Below, one piece after another: positions 35,330 through 46,500 of a DNA stretch of 64,000 nt (position 1 is the first letter of the stretch; the number at the start of each line of letters is the position of its first letter). This stretch comes from Cercis canadensis (lineage: Eukaryota > Streptophyta > Magnoliopsida > Fabales > Fabaceae). The DNA lies in assembly GCA_003255065.1 (NCBI GenBank), contig QAOA01003982.1:373950-437949 (forward strand). The letters run 5' to 3'. Under the pieces are notes generated by a model that was not told the DNA's origin, searched no databases, and saw only the letters and a program-made list of their open reading frames with translations. The position numbers and the translations under genes were made by a program.

Positions 35330-37000
35330 CTTGTGTTTCGCTGTATCTGGGACGGGATAGTTTCCTGGTGAGTCACTATATCTGGTCCAGGACTCTGTTT
35401 CGATTCATCCCTGTTACTCACTCAGATATTTTTCTGGTGAATCACTGTTTCTGGGACGGGAGAGTTTCCTAGTGAGTCATTATATCTTGTCTGAGGCCCT
35501 GTTTCGGTTCATCCCTGTTTCTGATTTGGATATTTTTCTTGTTTTCCCTGTATCTGCGACGGGACAGTTTCCTGATGAGTCACTATATCTGGACCAGGAC
35601 CCTGTTTTGGCTCATCCCGGCTTATTGACTCAAATATTTTTCTCGTGTTTCACTTTATCTGGGACTGGACAATTTCCTGGAGAGTCACTATATCTGGACC
35701 GGGACCCTGTTTCGGTTCATCCCTGTTTCTGAATCGGATATTTTTTAGGTGCATCACTGTTTCTGGGACGGGACAGTTTCCTGGTGAGCCACTATATCTT
35801 GTCTGAGACCTTGTTTCGGTTCATCCCTGTTTATGACTAGGATATTTTTCTTCTTTTTCCATGTATCTTTGACAGGACAGTTTCCTGGTGAGTCACTACA
35901 TCTGGTCCAGGACCTTGTTTCGGTTCATCCCTATTTCTGACTCGGATATTTTTCTCGTGTTTCCCTATATCTGGGACTGGACAATTTCCTGGTGAGTCAC
36001 TATATCTGGACCGGGACCCTGTTTCGGTTCATCCCTGTTACTGACTAAAATATTTTTCTTGTGGATCTCTGTTTCTGGGACGGAAAAGTTTCCTGGTGAG
36101 TTACTATATCTAGACCGGGACACTGTGTCGATTCATCCCTGTTTCTGACTCAGATATTTTTCTTGCAGATCATTGTTTCTAGGACGGGACAGTTTCCTGG
36201 TGAGTTACTATATCTTGACCGGGACACTGTTTCGGTTCATCCCTCTTTCTGACTTGAATATTTTACTCATGTTTCCCTGTATTTGGGACTGGACAGTTTC
36301 CTGGTGAGTCACTGTATCTGGACCGGGACCCTGTTTCGGTTCATCCTTGTTACTGACTCAGATATTTTTCTTGTGGATCACTGTTTCTGGGACGGGACAG
36401 TTTCCTCGTGAGTCACTATATCTTGTCTGAGACCTTATTTCAATTCATCCCTTTTTCTGACTCAGATATTTTTCTCGTTTTTCCCTTTATCTGTGACGGG
36501 ACAGTTTCCTGGTGTGTCATTACATCTGGTCGAGGACCCTGTTTTGGTTCATCCCTATTTTTGACTCGGATATTTTTCTCGTGTTTCCCTGTATCTGGGT
36601 CTGGACAATTTCCTGGTCAGTCACTATATCTGGACCGGGACCCTCTTTCGGTTCATCTCTGTTTCTTACTCAGATATTTTTCTCTTGTTTCCCTGTATCT
36701 GGGATTGGACAGTTTCCTGGTGAGTCACTATATTTGGTCTTATACCCTGTTTCGATTCATCCCTGTTTCTGACTCGGTTATTTTTCTTGTGTTTTCCTGT
36801 GTCAGGGACGAGACAGTTTCCTGGTGAGTCACTACATCTGGTCCAGGACCTTGTTTTGGTTCATCCCTATTACTGACTCAGATATTTTTCTTCCGGATCA
36901 CTGTTTCTGGGACGGGACAGTTTCCTGGTGAGTCACTATATCTTGACTGGGACACTGTTTCGATTCATCCCTGTTTCTGACTCGGTTATTTTTCTTGTGT
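35330..37000 (+). repeat. duplicated block of about 1.7 kb, copy 1
   Basis: From about 35730 it matches 49407-50677 at an offset of 13677, including the GACATTTGGTCG/GTGTGTCAT-type variants near 36510-36540. The left part (35390-35715, with GATTCATCCCTGTTACTCAC) matches 48545-48880 at a different offset of about 13150, so the block is a mosaic. A 139-codon frame near 36408 arises because GTGAGT has mutated to GTGTGT and GTCAGT in this block. It is not a gene. Confidence 0.85.
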
Positions 37001-38287
37001 TTTCCTGTGTCAGGAACGGGACAGTTTCCTGGTGAGTCACTACATCTGGTCCAGACCCTGTTTCGGTTCATCCCTGTTTCTGACTCAGATATTTTTCTTG
37101 CGGATCACTGTTTCTGGGAAGGGACAGTTTCCTGGTGAGTCACTATATATGGACCGGGACACTGTTTCATTTTCTTGTGGATCTCTGTTTCTGGGACGGG
37201 AAAGTTTCCTGGTGAGTTACTGTATCAGGACCGGGACACTGTGTCAGTTCATCCCTATTTCTGACTCAGATATTTTTCTTGCGGATCACTGTTTCTGGGA
37301 CGGGACAGTTTCCTGGTGAGTCACTATATCTGGACCGGGACACTGTTTCGGTTCATCCCTGTTTCTGACTCGAATATTTTACTCATGTTTCCCTGTATCT
37401 GGGACTGGACAGTTTCCTGGTGAGTCACTATATCTGGACCGGGACCCTGTGTCGGTTCATCCCTTTTACTAACTCAGATATTTTTCTTGTCGATCACTGT
37501 TTCTGGGACGGGACAGTTTCCTCGTGAGTCACTATATCTGGTCTGAGACCCTATTTCGATTCATCCCTTTTTCTGACTAAGATATTTTTCTCGTTTTTCC
37601 CTTTATGTGTGACGGGACAGTTTCCTGGTGTGTCACTACATCTGGTCCAGGACCCTGTTTCGGTTCATCCGTATTTTTGACTCGGATATTTTTCTCGTGT
37701 TTCCCTGTATCTGGGTCTGGACAATTTCCTGGTGAGTCACTATATCTGGACCGGGACCCTGTTTCGGTTCATCCCTGTTACTGACTAAAATATTTTTCTT
37801 TTGGATCTCTGTTTCTGGGACGGGAAAGTTTCCTGGTGAGTTACTATTTCTGGACCGGGACACTGTGTCGGTTCATCCCTGTTTCTGACTCAGATATTTT
37901 TCTTGCTGATCAATGTTTCTGGGACGGGACAGTTTCCTGTGAGTCACTATATCTTGACCGGGACACTGTTTCGGTTCATCCCTGTTTCTGACTTGAATAT
38001 TTTACTCATGTTTCCCTGTATCTGGGACTGGACAGTTTCCTGGTGAGTCACTATATCTGGACCGGGACCCTGTTTCGGTTCATCATTGTTACTGACTCAG
38101 ATATTTTTCTTGTGGATCACCATTTCTGCGACGGGACAGTTTCCTCGTGAGTCACTATATCTTGTCTGAGACCCTATTTAAATTCATCCCTTTTTTCTGA
38201 CTCAGATATTTTTCTCGTTTTTCCCTTTATTTGTGACGGGACAGTTTCCTGGTGTGTCACTACATCTGGTCCAGGACCCTGTTTCGG
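37001..38287 (+). repeat. satellite mosaic related to 50.7-52.6 kb
   Basis: Continues the match to about 50678 onward, but with 181 extra bases near 37168-37350 (a broken monomer reading GTTTCATTTTCTTGTGG, then roughly two added monomers). After that the offset is 13496. The CCTCGTGAGTCAC variant marks 37522 and 38144. No gene is present. Confidence 0.82.
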
Positions 38288-38288
38288 N
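38288..38288. other. single-N join (assembly gap)
   Basis: The N stands where other copies of this monomer have ten bases between GTTTCGG and TTTTTGACTCGG. Here the join replaces missing sequence rather than doubling it. Confidence 0.85.
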
Positions 38289-40789
38289 TTTTTGACTCGG
38301 ATATTTTTCTCGTGTTTTCCTGTATCTGGGTCTAGACAATTTCCTGGTGAGTCAATATATCTGGACCGGGACCCTATTTCGGTTCATCTCTGTTTCTGAC
38401 TCAGATATTTTTCTCGTGTTTCCCTGTATCTGGGATTGGACCGTTTCCTGGTGAGTCACTATATTTGGTCTGATACCATGTTTCGGTTCATCCCTGTTTC
38501 TGACTCGGTTATTTTTCTTGTGTTTCCCTGTATCAGGGACGAGACAGTTTCCTGGTGAGTCACTACATCTGGTACAGGGCCTTGTTTCGGTTCATCCCTA
38601 TTACTGACTCAGATATTTTTCTGGTAATTTTTCTAGTGTTTCTCTGTATCTGGGAATGGACAGTTTCCTGGTGAGTCACTATATCTAGACTGGGACCCTG
38701 TTTCGGTTCTTCCCTGTTTCTGACTCCGTTATTTTTCCTGTGGATCACTGTTTCTGCGACGAGACAGCTTCCTGGTGAGTCACTACATCTGGTCCAGGAC
38801 CCAGTTTCGGTTTATCCATGTTTATAACTCAGATATTTTTCTCGTGTTTCCTTGTATCTGGGATTGGATAGTTTCCTGTTGAATAACTATATTTTGTCTG
38901 ATACCCTGTTTCGGTTCATCCCTGCTTCTGACTCGGTTATTTTTCTTGTGTTTCGCTGTATCCGGGACGGGATAGTTTCCTGGTGAGTCACTATATCTGG
39001 TCCGGGACTCTGTTTCGGTTCATCCCTGTTACTGACTCAGATATTTTTCTGGTGAATCACTGTTTCTGGGTCGGGACAGTTTCCTAGTGAGTCACTATAT
39101 CTGGTGTGAGACACTGTTTCGGGTAATCCCTGTTTCTGACTCGGTAATTTTTCATGTTTTTCCCTGCATTTGTGACGGGATAGTTTCCTGGTGAGTCACT
39201 ATATCTGGATTGGGACCCTGTTTCGGTTCATCCCTTTTACTGACTCAGATGTTTTTCTGGTGAATCACTGTTTCTGGGAAGGGACAGTTTGCTGGTGAGT
39301 CACAATATCTGGTCTGAGACCTTGTTTCGGTTCATCCCTGTTTCTGACTCGGATATTTTTCTTGTTTTTCCCTGTATCTGTGACGGGACAGTTTCCTGGT
39401 GAGTCACTAAATCTGGATTGGGACCATGTTTCGGTTCATCCCTGTTACTGACTCAGATCATTTTCAGGTGAATCACTGTATCTGCGACGGGACAGTTTCC
39501 TTGTGAGTCACTATATCTAGTCTAAAACCCTGTTTCGGTTCATCCCTGTTTCTGACTCAGATATTTTTCTCGTGTTTCCCTATATCTAGGATTGGACAGT
39601 TTCCTGGTAAGTCACTATATTTGGTCTGATACCCTGTTTCGGTTCATCTCTACTTCTGACTCGGTTATATTTCTTGTCTTTCCTGGTGAGTCACTATATC
39701 TGGTCCGGGATCTTGTTTCCGTTCATCCCTGTTACTAGGTCAGGACATTTTCCTGGTGAGCCACTCTATCAGGTCTGAGACCCTGTTTCGGTTCATCCCT
39801 GTTTCTGAGTCATATATTTTTCTTGTTTTTCCCTATATCTGTGACGGGACAATTTCCTGGTGAGGCACTACATCTGCTCTAGGAACTTGTTTCGGTTCAT
39901 CCCTTTTTCGGACTCGGATATTTTTCTAGTGTTTCTCTGTATCTGGGAATGGACAGTGTCCTGGTGAGTCACTATATCTGGATCGGGACCCTGTTTCGGT
40001 TCTTCCCTGTTTCTGACTCCGTTATTTTTCTTGTGGATCACTGTTTCTGGGACAGGACAGCTTCCTGGTGAGTGACTACATCTGGTCCAGCACCCTGTTT
40101 CGGTTTATCCCTGTTTCTAGCTCAGATATTTTTCTCGTGTTTCGCTGTATCCGGGACGGCATAGTTTCCTGGTGAGTCACTATATCTGGTCCGGGACTTT
40201 GTTTCGGTTCATCCCTATTACTGACTCAGATATTTTTCTGGTGAATCACTGTTTCTGGGTTGTGACAGTTTCCTAGTGAGTCACTATATCTGGTGTGAGA
40301 CACTGTTTCGGTTATCCCCTGTTTCTGACTCAGAAATTTTTCTTGTTTTTCCCTGCATTTGTGACGGGATAGTTTCCTGGTGAGTCACTATATCTGGATT
40401 GGGACCCTGTTCCGGTTCATCCCTTTTACTGACACAGATATTTTTCTGGTGAATCAGTGTTTCTGGGACGGGACAGTTTCCTAACGAGTCACTATATCTG
40501 GTGTGAGACCCTGTTTCGGTTAATCCCTGTTTCTGACTCGGTAATTTTTCTCATGTTTCCCTGTATCTAGGACTGGACAGTTTCCTGGTGAGTCACTACA
40601 TCTGGACCAGGACCCTGTTTCGGTTCATCACTGTTTCTGACTTGGATATTTTTCTCGTGTTTCCCTGTATCTGGGAATGGACAGTTTCCTGGTGAGTCAA
40701 TATATCTGGACCGGGACCCTGTTTCGGTTCATCCCTGTTACTGACTCAGATATTTTTTTTGTGGATCACTGTTTCTGGGACGGGACAGT
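38289..40789 (+). repeat. 104-bp satellite array sharing blocks with 44.7-46.1 kb
   Basis: The stretch 38633-39290 matches about 45445-46100 at an offset of 6812; shared rare variants are CCAGTTTCGGTTTATCC and GTTTATAACTCAG. The following 39290-39480 instead matches 44776-44990, so the order has been shuffled. A shortened monomer occurs near 39670-39690 (CTTGTCTTTCCTGGTGAG). No gene is present. Confidence 0.85.
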
Positions 40790-41775
40790 TTCCTGGTGAG
40801 TCACTATATCTAGTCTGAAATCCTGTTTCGGTTCATCCCTGTTTCTGACTCAGATATTTTTCTCGTGTTTCCCTATATCTAGGATTGGACAGTTTCCTGG
40901 TGTCTCACTATGTTTTGTCTGATACCCTATTTCGGTTCATCCCTGCTTCTGACTCGGTTATTTTTCTTGTGTTTCGCTGTATCCGGGACGAGATAGTTTC
41001 CTGGTGAGTCACTATATCTGGTCCGAGACTCTGTTTCGGTTCATCCCTGTTACTGACTCAGATATTTTTCGGGTGAATCACTGTTTTTGGGACGGGACAG
41101 TTTCCTGGTGAGTCACTATATCTGGTCTGAGACCCTGTTTCGGTTCATCCCTGTTTCTGACTTAGATATTTTTCTTATTTTTTCGTGTGACTGTGACTGG
41201 ACAATTTCCTTGTGAGTCACTATATCTGGACCGGGACCCTGTTTCGGTTCAACCCATTTTTCTGACTCGGTTATTTTTCTTGTGTTTCGCCGTATCTGGG
41301 ACGGGATAGTTTCCTGGTGAGTCACTATATATGGTCCGGGACTCTGTTTCGGTTCATCCTTGTTACTGACTCAGATATTTTGCTAGTGAATCACTGTTTC
41401 TGGGACGGGATAGTTTCCTGTGGAGTCACTATATCTGGTCTGAAACCCTGTTTCGGTTCATCCCTATTTCTGACTCGGATATTTTCCTTGTTTTTCCCTG
41501 TATATGTGACGGGACAGTTTCCTGGTGAGTCACTATATTTGGATTGGCACCCTGTTTCGGTTCATCCCTGTTACTGACTCAGATATTTTTCTGGTGAATC
41601 ATTGTTTCTGGGACGGGACAGTTTCCAGGTGAGTCACTATATCTGGTCTGGGACCTTGTTTCGGTTCATCCCTGTTACTAACTCAGATATTTTTCTGGTG
41701 AATCACTGTTTCTGGGTCAGGACAGTTTCCTGGTGAGTCACTATATCAGGTCTGAGACCCTGTTTCGGTTCATCT
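40790..41775 (+). repeat. near-tandem 1-kb duplication, copy 1
   Basis: Matches 42040-43094. Landmarks are GTGTCTCACTATGTTTTGTC near 40901, CTTATTTTTTCGTGTGACTG near 41174, and GTCACTATATCAGGTCTGAG near 41737. The offset is 1249 at the left and 1319 further right because copy 2 carries a 70-base internal duplication. Confidence 0.88.
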
Positions 41776-42039
41776 CTGTTTCTGACTCAAATATTTTTCT
41801 TGTTTTTCCCTGTATCTGTGACGGGACAGTTTCCTGGTGAGGCACTACATCTGATCTAGGAACTTGTTTCGGTTCATCCCTTTTTCGCACTCGGATATTT
41901 TTCTAGTGTTTCTCTGTATCTGGGAATGGACAGTTTCCCGGTGGGTCACTATATCTGGACCGGGACCCTGTTTCGGTTCTTCGCTGTTTCTGACTCCGTT
42001 ATTTTTCCTGTGGATCACTGTTTCTGGGACGGGACAGTT
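41776..42039 (+). repeat. satellite spacer between 1-kb duplicates
   Basis: About two and a half ordinary monomers, including TCTAGTGTTTCTCTGTATC, which is also seen near 38635, 39925 and 44010. No gene is present. Confidence 0.85.
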
Positions 42040-43094
42040 TCCTGGTGAGTCACTATATCTAGTCTGAAATCCTGTTTCGGTTCATCCCTGTTTCTGACTC
42101 AGATATTTTTCTCGTGTTTCCCTATATCTAGGATTGGACAGTTTCCTGGTGTCTCACTATGTTTTGTCTGATACCCTGTTTCGGTTCATCCCTATATCTA
42201 GGATTTGACAGTTTCCTGGTGAGTCACTATGTTTTGTCTGATACCCTGTTTCGGTTCATCCCTGCTTCTGACTCGGTTATTTTTCTTGTGTTTCGCTGTA
42301 TCCGGGACGAGATAGTTTCCTGGTGAGTCACTATATCTGGTCCGAGACTCTGTTTCGGTTCATCCCTGTTACTGACTCAGATATTTTTCGGGTGAATCAC
42401 TGTTTTTGGGACGGGACAGTTTCCTGGTGAGTCACTATATCTGGTCTGAGACCCTGTTTCGGTTCATCCCTGTTTCTGACTTAGATATTTTTCTTATTTT
42501 TTCGTGTGACTGTGACTGGAAAATTTCGTTGTGAGTCACTATATCTGGACCGGGACCCTGTTTCGGTTCAACCCATTTTTCTGACTCGGTTATTTTTCTT
42601 GTCTTTCGCCGTATCTGGGACGGGATAGTTTCCTGGTGAGTCACTATATCTGGTCCGGGACTCTGTTTCGGTTCATCCTTGTTACTGACTCAGATATTTT
42701 TCTAGTGAATCACTGTTTCTGGGACGGGATAGTTTCCTGTTGAGTCACTATATCTGGCCTGAAACCCTGTTTCGGTTCATCCCTATTTCTGACTCGGATA
42801 TTTTCCTTGTTTTTCCCTGTATCTGTGACGGGACAGTTTCCTGGTGAGTCACTATATTTGGATTGGCACCCTGTTTCGGTTCATCCCTGTTACTGACTCA
42901 GATATTTTTCGGGTGAATCATTGTTTCTGGGACGGGACAGTTTCCAGGTGAGTCACTATATCTGGTCTGGGACCTTGTTTCGGTTCATCCCTGTTACTAA
43001 CTCAGATATTTTTCTGGTGAATCACTGTTTCTGGGTCAGGACAGTTTCCTGGTGAGTCACTATATCCGGTCTGATACCCTGTTTCGGTTCATCC
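42040..43094 (+). repeat. near-tandem 1-kb duplication, copy 2
   Basis: Second copy of 40790-41775. It contains a 70-base tandem duplication (42121 onward repeated from 42191) that creates a truncated monomer. The block ends abruptly in TTCATCC at the N preceding the only non-satellite DNA. Confidence 0.88.
42121..42260 (+). repeat. 70-bp truncated monomer duplication
   Basis: CCTATATCTAGGATT at 42121 recurs at 42191. The extra unit lacks 34 bases from CTGTTTCTGACTC through the pyrimidine run, giving a 70-base rather than a 104-base period. Copy 1 of the surrounding block does not have it, so it arose after that duplication. Confidence 0.85.
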
Positions 43095-43095
43095 N
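43095..43095. other. single-N join at satellite/non-satellite boundary
   Basis: The N lies exactly between satellite (ending GGTTCATCC) and unrelated sequence (starting CAGCAAATAAG). The true left boundary of the insertion is therefore unknown. Confidence 0.9.
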
Positions 43096-43140
43096 CAGCA
43101 AATAAGACCATCTTCCACATAAAATATGGTGAACCGGTCT

Positions 43141-43430
43141 GGATATGAATTGAAGCTCTATCTGTTAGCTTTCCAATGGTACCAGTTTCAGGTCCATATG
43201 ACATTCAAAACTCAAGTTATGACCCAAATACTGCATGTAGGTCAGGATCCTGCGACAGCATGTCTTTTCTGGCTTCCAGGCTGCATATGACCCTCTGAGC
43301 GTCCGAATTAGCTTTGGAGCCCTGAAAGAAAGTTGTATAAAATTCTCTCAGCTTTCCAACAAGGTATGACTCGGAATTTTTAGACATCCAGAACTCAAGA
43401 TATGCCTGAAACACAGAGACAGCATATAAT
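43141..43430. repeat. diverged 183-bp tandem duplication inside the insertion
   Basis: AGCTTTCCAA occurs at 43167 and 43350, and AACTCAAG followed by TATG occurs at 43209 and 43392. Both pairs are spaced by exactly 183 bases. GACATTCAAAACTCAAG and GACATCCAGAACTCAAG align around the second pair. The flanking bases show weaker but gap-free agreement. The second unit is incomplete at its right end. Confidence 0.7.
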
Positions 43431-43504
43431 GCCCAGTATTGCTGGAAATTGCAATTAAGCATAAATGGATCCAAAGTCATGAAATGAGGTCTAAGTGTAT
43501 GCAA
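43217..43504 (-). other. unassigned 95-codon open frame in the insertion
   Basis: This is the only open frame that is not a translation of the satellite. It opens with TTG; the first ATG is codon 9 (43478-43480), leaving 87 codons, and it ends with TAA at 43217-43219. The predicted peptide has a mixed composition, with an aromatic-rich first half and a charged second half (KLREFYTTF, SLEARKD). I recognise no domain, signal peptide or membrane segment. The frame runs across both members of the 183-bp duplication, which makes chance openness more likely than a gene. It could be a decayed piece of a transposon coding region. Confidence 0.2.
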
Positions 43505-43565
43505 TTCAGCCCAAAAGAGGTTTAAAAGACTAAGTATGAGGAATAACTATTGTATAAAAAGTGTG

Positions 43566-46500
43566 TTCATCACCTCGTTACTAACTCAGATATTTTTCTG
43601 GTGAATCACTGTTTCTGGGACAGGACAGTTTCCTGTTGAGTCACTATATCTGGTCTGAGACCCTGTTTCGGTTCATCCCTGTTTCTGACTCGGATATTTT
43701 TCTTGTTTTTCCCTGTATCTGTGACGGGACAGTTTCCTGGTGAGTCATTATATTTGGATTGGCACCCTGTTTCGGTACATCCCTGTTACAGACTAAGATA
43801 TTTTTCTGGTGAATCACTGTTTCTGGGTCAGGACAGTTTCCTGGTGAGACACTATATCTGGTCTGAGACCCTGTCTCGGTTCATCCCTGTTTCTGACTCA
43901 GATATTTTTCTTGTTTTTCCCTGTATCTGTGACGGGACAGTTTCCTGGTGAGGCACTACATCTGGTCTAGGAACATGTTTCGGTTGATACCTTTTTCTGA
44001 CTCAGATATTTTTCTAGTGTTTCTCTGTATCTGGGAATGGACAGTTTCCTGGTGAGTTACTATATCTCGAACGGGATCCTGTTTCGGTTCTTCCCTGTTT
44101 CTGACTCGGTTATTTTTCTTGTGGATCACTGTTTTTGAGACGGGACAGCTTCCTAGTGAGTCACTACATCTGACCCAGGACCCTGTTTCGGTTTATCCCT
44201 GTTTCTGACTCAGATATTTTTCTCGTGTTTCCCTGTCTCTCGGATTGGACAGTTTCCTGGTGAATAACTATATTTTGTCTGAGACCCTGTTTCGGTTCAT
44301 CCCTGCTTCTGACTCAGTTATTTTTCTTGTGTTTCGCTGTATTCGGGACGGGATAGTTTCCTGGTGAGTCACTATATCTGGACCGGGACCCTGTTTCGCT
44401 TCTTCCCTGTTTCTGACTCGGTTATTTTTCATGTGGATCACTGTTTCTGCGACGGGACAGCTTCCTGGTGAGTCACTACATCTGGTCCAGGATCCTGTTT
44501 CGGTTTATCCCTGTTTCTGACTCAGATATTTTTCTCGTGTTTCCCTGTATCTCGGATTGGACAGTTTCCTAATGAGTCACTATATCTGGTGTGAGACACT
44601 GTTTCGGTTAATCCCTGTTTCTGACTCGGTAATTTTTCTTGTTTTTCCCTGTATCTGTGACGGGACAGTTTCCTGGTGAGTCACTATATCTGGATTGGGA
44701 CCCTGTTTCGGTTCATCCCAGTTACTGACTCAGATATTTTTCTGGTGAATCACTGTTTCTGGGACGGGAAAGTTTGCTGGTGAGTCACAATATCTGGTCT
44801 GAGACCATTTTTCGGTTCATCCCTGTTTCTGACTCGGATATTTTTCTTGTTTTTCCCTGTATCTGTGACGGGACAGTTTCCTGGTGAGTCACTAAATCTG
44901 GATTGGGACCATGTTTTGGTTCATCCCTGTTACTGACTCAGATGTTTTTCAGGTGAATCACTGTTTCTGCGACGGGACAGTTTCCTGGTGAGTCACTATA
45001 TCTAGTCTAAAAGCCTGTTTCGGTTCATCCCTGTTTCTGACTCAGATATTTTTCTCGTGTTTCCCTATATCTAGGATTAGACAGTTTCCTGGTAAGTCAC
45101 TATATTTGGTCAGATACCCTGTTTCGGTTCATCCCTGCTTCTGACTCGGTTATTTTTCTTGTGTTTCCTGGTGAGTCACTATATCTGGTCCGGCACCTTG
45201 TTTCGGTTCATCCCTGTTACTAACTCAGATATTTTTCTGGTGAATCACTGTTTCTAGGTCAGGACAGTTTCCTGGTGAGTCACTATATCAGGTTTGAGAC
45301 CCTGTTTCGGTTCATCCCTGTTTCTGACTCTGATATTTTTCTTGTTTTTCCCTGTATCTGTGACGGGACAGTTTCCTGGTGAGGCACTACATCTGGTCTA
45401 GGAACTTGTTTCGGTTGATACTTTTTTCTGACTCGGATATTTTACTAGTGTTTCTCTGTATCTGGGAATGGACAGTTTCCTGGTGAGTCACTATATCTGG
45501 ACTGGGACCCTGTTTCGGTTCTTCCCTGTTTCTGACTCCATTATTTTTCCTGTGGATCACTGTTTCTGGGACGAGACAGCTTCCTGGTGAGTCACTACAT
45601 CTGGTCCAGGACCCAGTTTCGGTTTATCCATGTTTATAACTCAGATATTTTTCTCGTGTTTCCTTTTATCTGGGATTGGATAGTTTCCTGTTGAATAACT
45701 ATATTTTGTCTGATACCCTGTTTCGGTTCATCCCTGCTTCTGACTCGGTTATGTTTCTTGTGTTTCGCTGTATCCGGGACGGGATAGTTTCCTGGTGAGT
45801 CACTATATCTGGTCCGGGACTCTGTTTCGGTTCATCCCTGTTACTGACTCAGATATTTTTCTGGTGAATCACTGTTTCTGGGTCGGGACAGTTTCCTAGT
45901 GAGTCACTATATCTGGTGTGAGACACTGTTTCGGGTAATCCCTGTTTCTGACTCGGTAATTTTTCATGTTTTTCCCTGCATTTGTGACGGGATAGTTTCC
46001 TGGTGAGTCACTATATCTGGATTGGGACCCTGTTTTGGTTCATCCCTTTTACTGACTCAGATGTTTTTCTGGTGAATCACTGTTTCTGGGACGGGACAGT
46101 TTCCTAACGAGTCACTATATCTGGTGTGAGACCCTGTTTCGGTTAATCCCTGTTTCTGACTCGGTAATTTTTCTTGTTTTTCCCTGTATCTGTGACGGGA
46201 CAGTTTCCTGGTGAGTCACTATATCTGGATTGGGACCCTGTTTCGGTTCATCCCTATTACTGACTGAGATATTTTTCTGGTGAATCAATGTTTCTGGGAT
46301 GGGACAGTTTGCTGGTGAGTCACAATATCTAGTCTGAGACCTTGTTTCGGTTCATCATTGTTTCTGACTTGGATATTTTTCTCGTGTTTTCCTGTATCTG
46401 GGACTAGACAGCTTCCTGGTGAATCACTATATCTAGACTAGGACCCTGTTTCGGTTCATCCCTGTTACTGACTCAGATATTTTTCTTGTGAATCACTGTT

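Larger units (their letters stand above)
43096..43565. other. non-satellite segment of about 470 bp, possible insertion
   Basis: This is the only stretch in the window without the 104-bp period. Satellite resumes at 43566 with TTCATC, followed by a short altered stretch and then GTTACTAACTCAG. TTCATC also ends the satellite on the left, so a 6-base target-site duplication is possible, although TTCATC is part of every monomer. I see no terminal inverted repeats, no poly-A tail beyond GTATAAAAAG near the right end, and no transposase or reverse transcriptase motif. It contains a diverged 183-bp tandem duplication. It could be a fragment of a dispersed repeat or the result of a misjoin. Confidence 0.75.

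Noticed and set aside
43022..43204. 60-codon reverse frame crossing the N at 43095
   Set aside because: It reads across an undetermined base that joins satellite to unrelated sequence, so the frame is not real evidence of a gene.
43096..43565. Complete transposon or retroelement
   Set aside because: No terminal inverted repeats, long terminal repeats, clear poly-A tail or enzyme motif can be seen, and the left boundary is hidden by the N.
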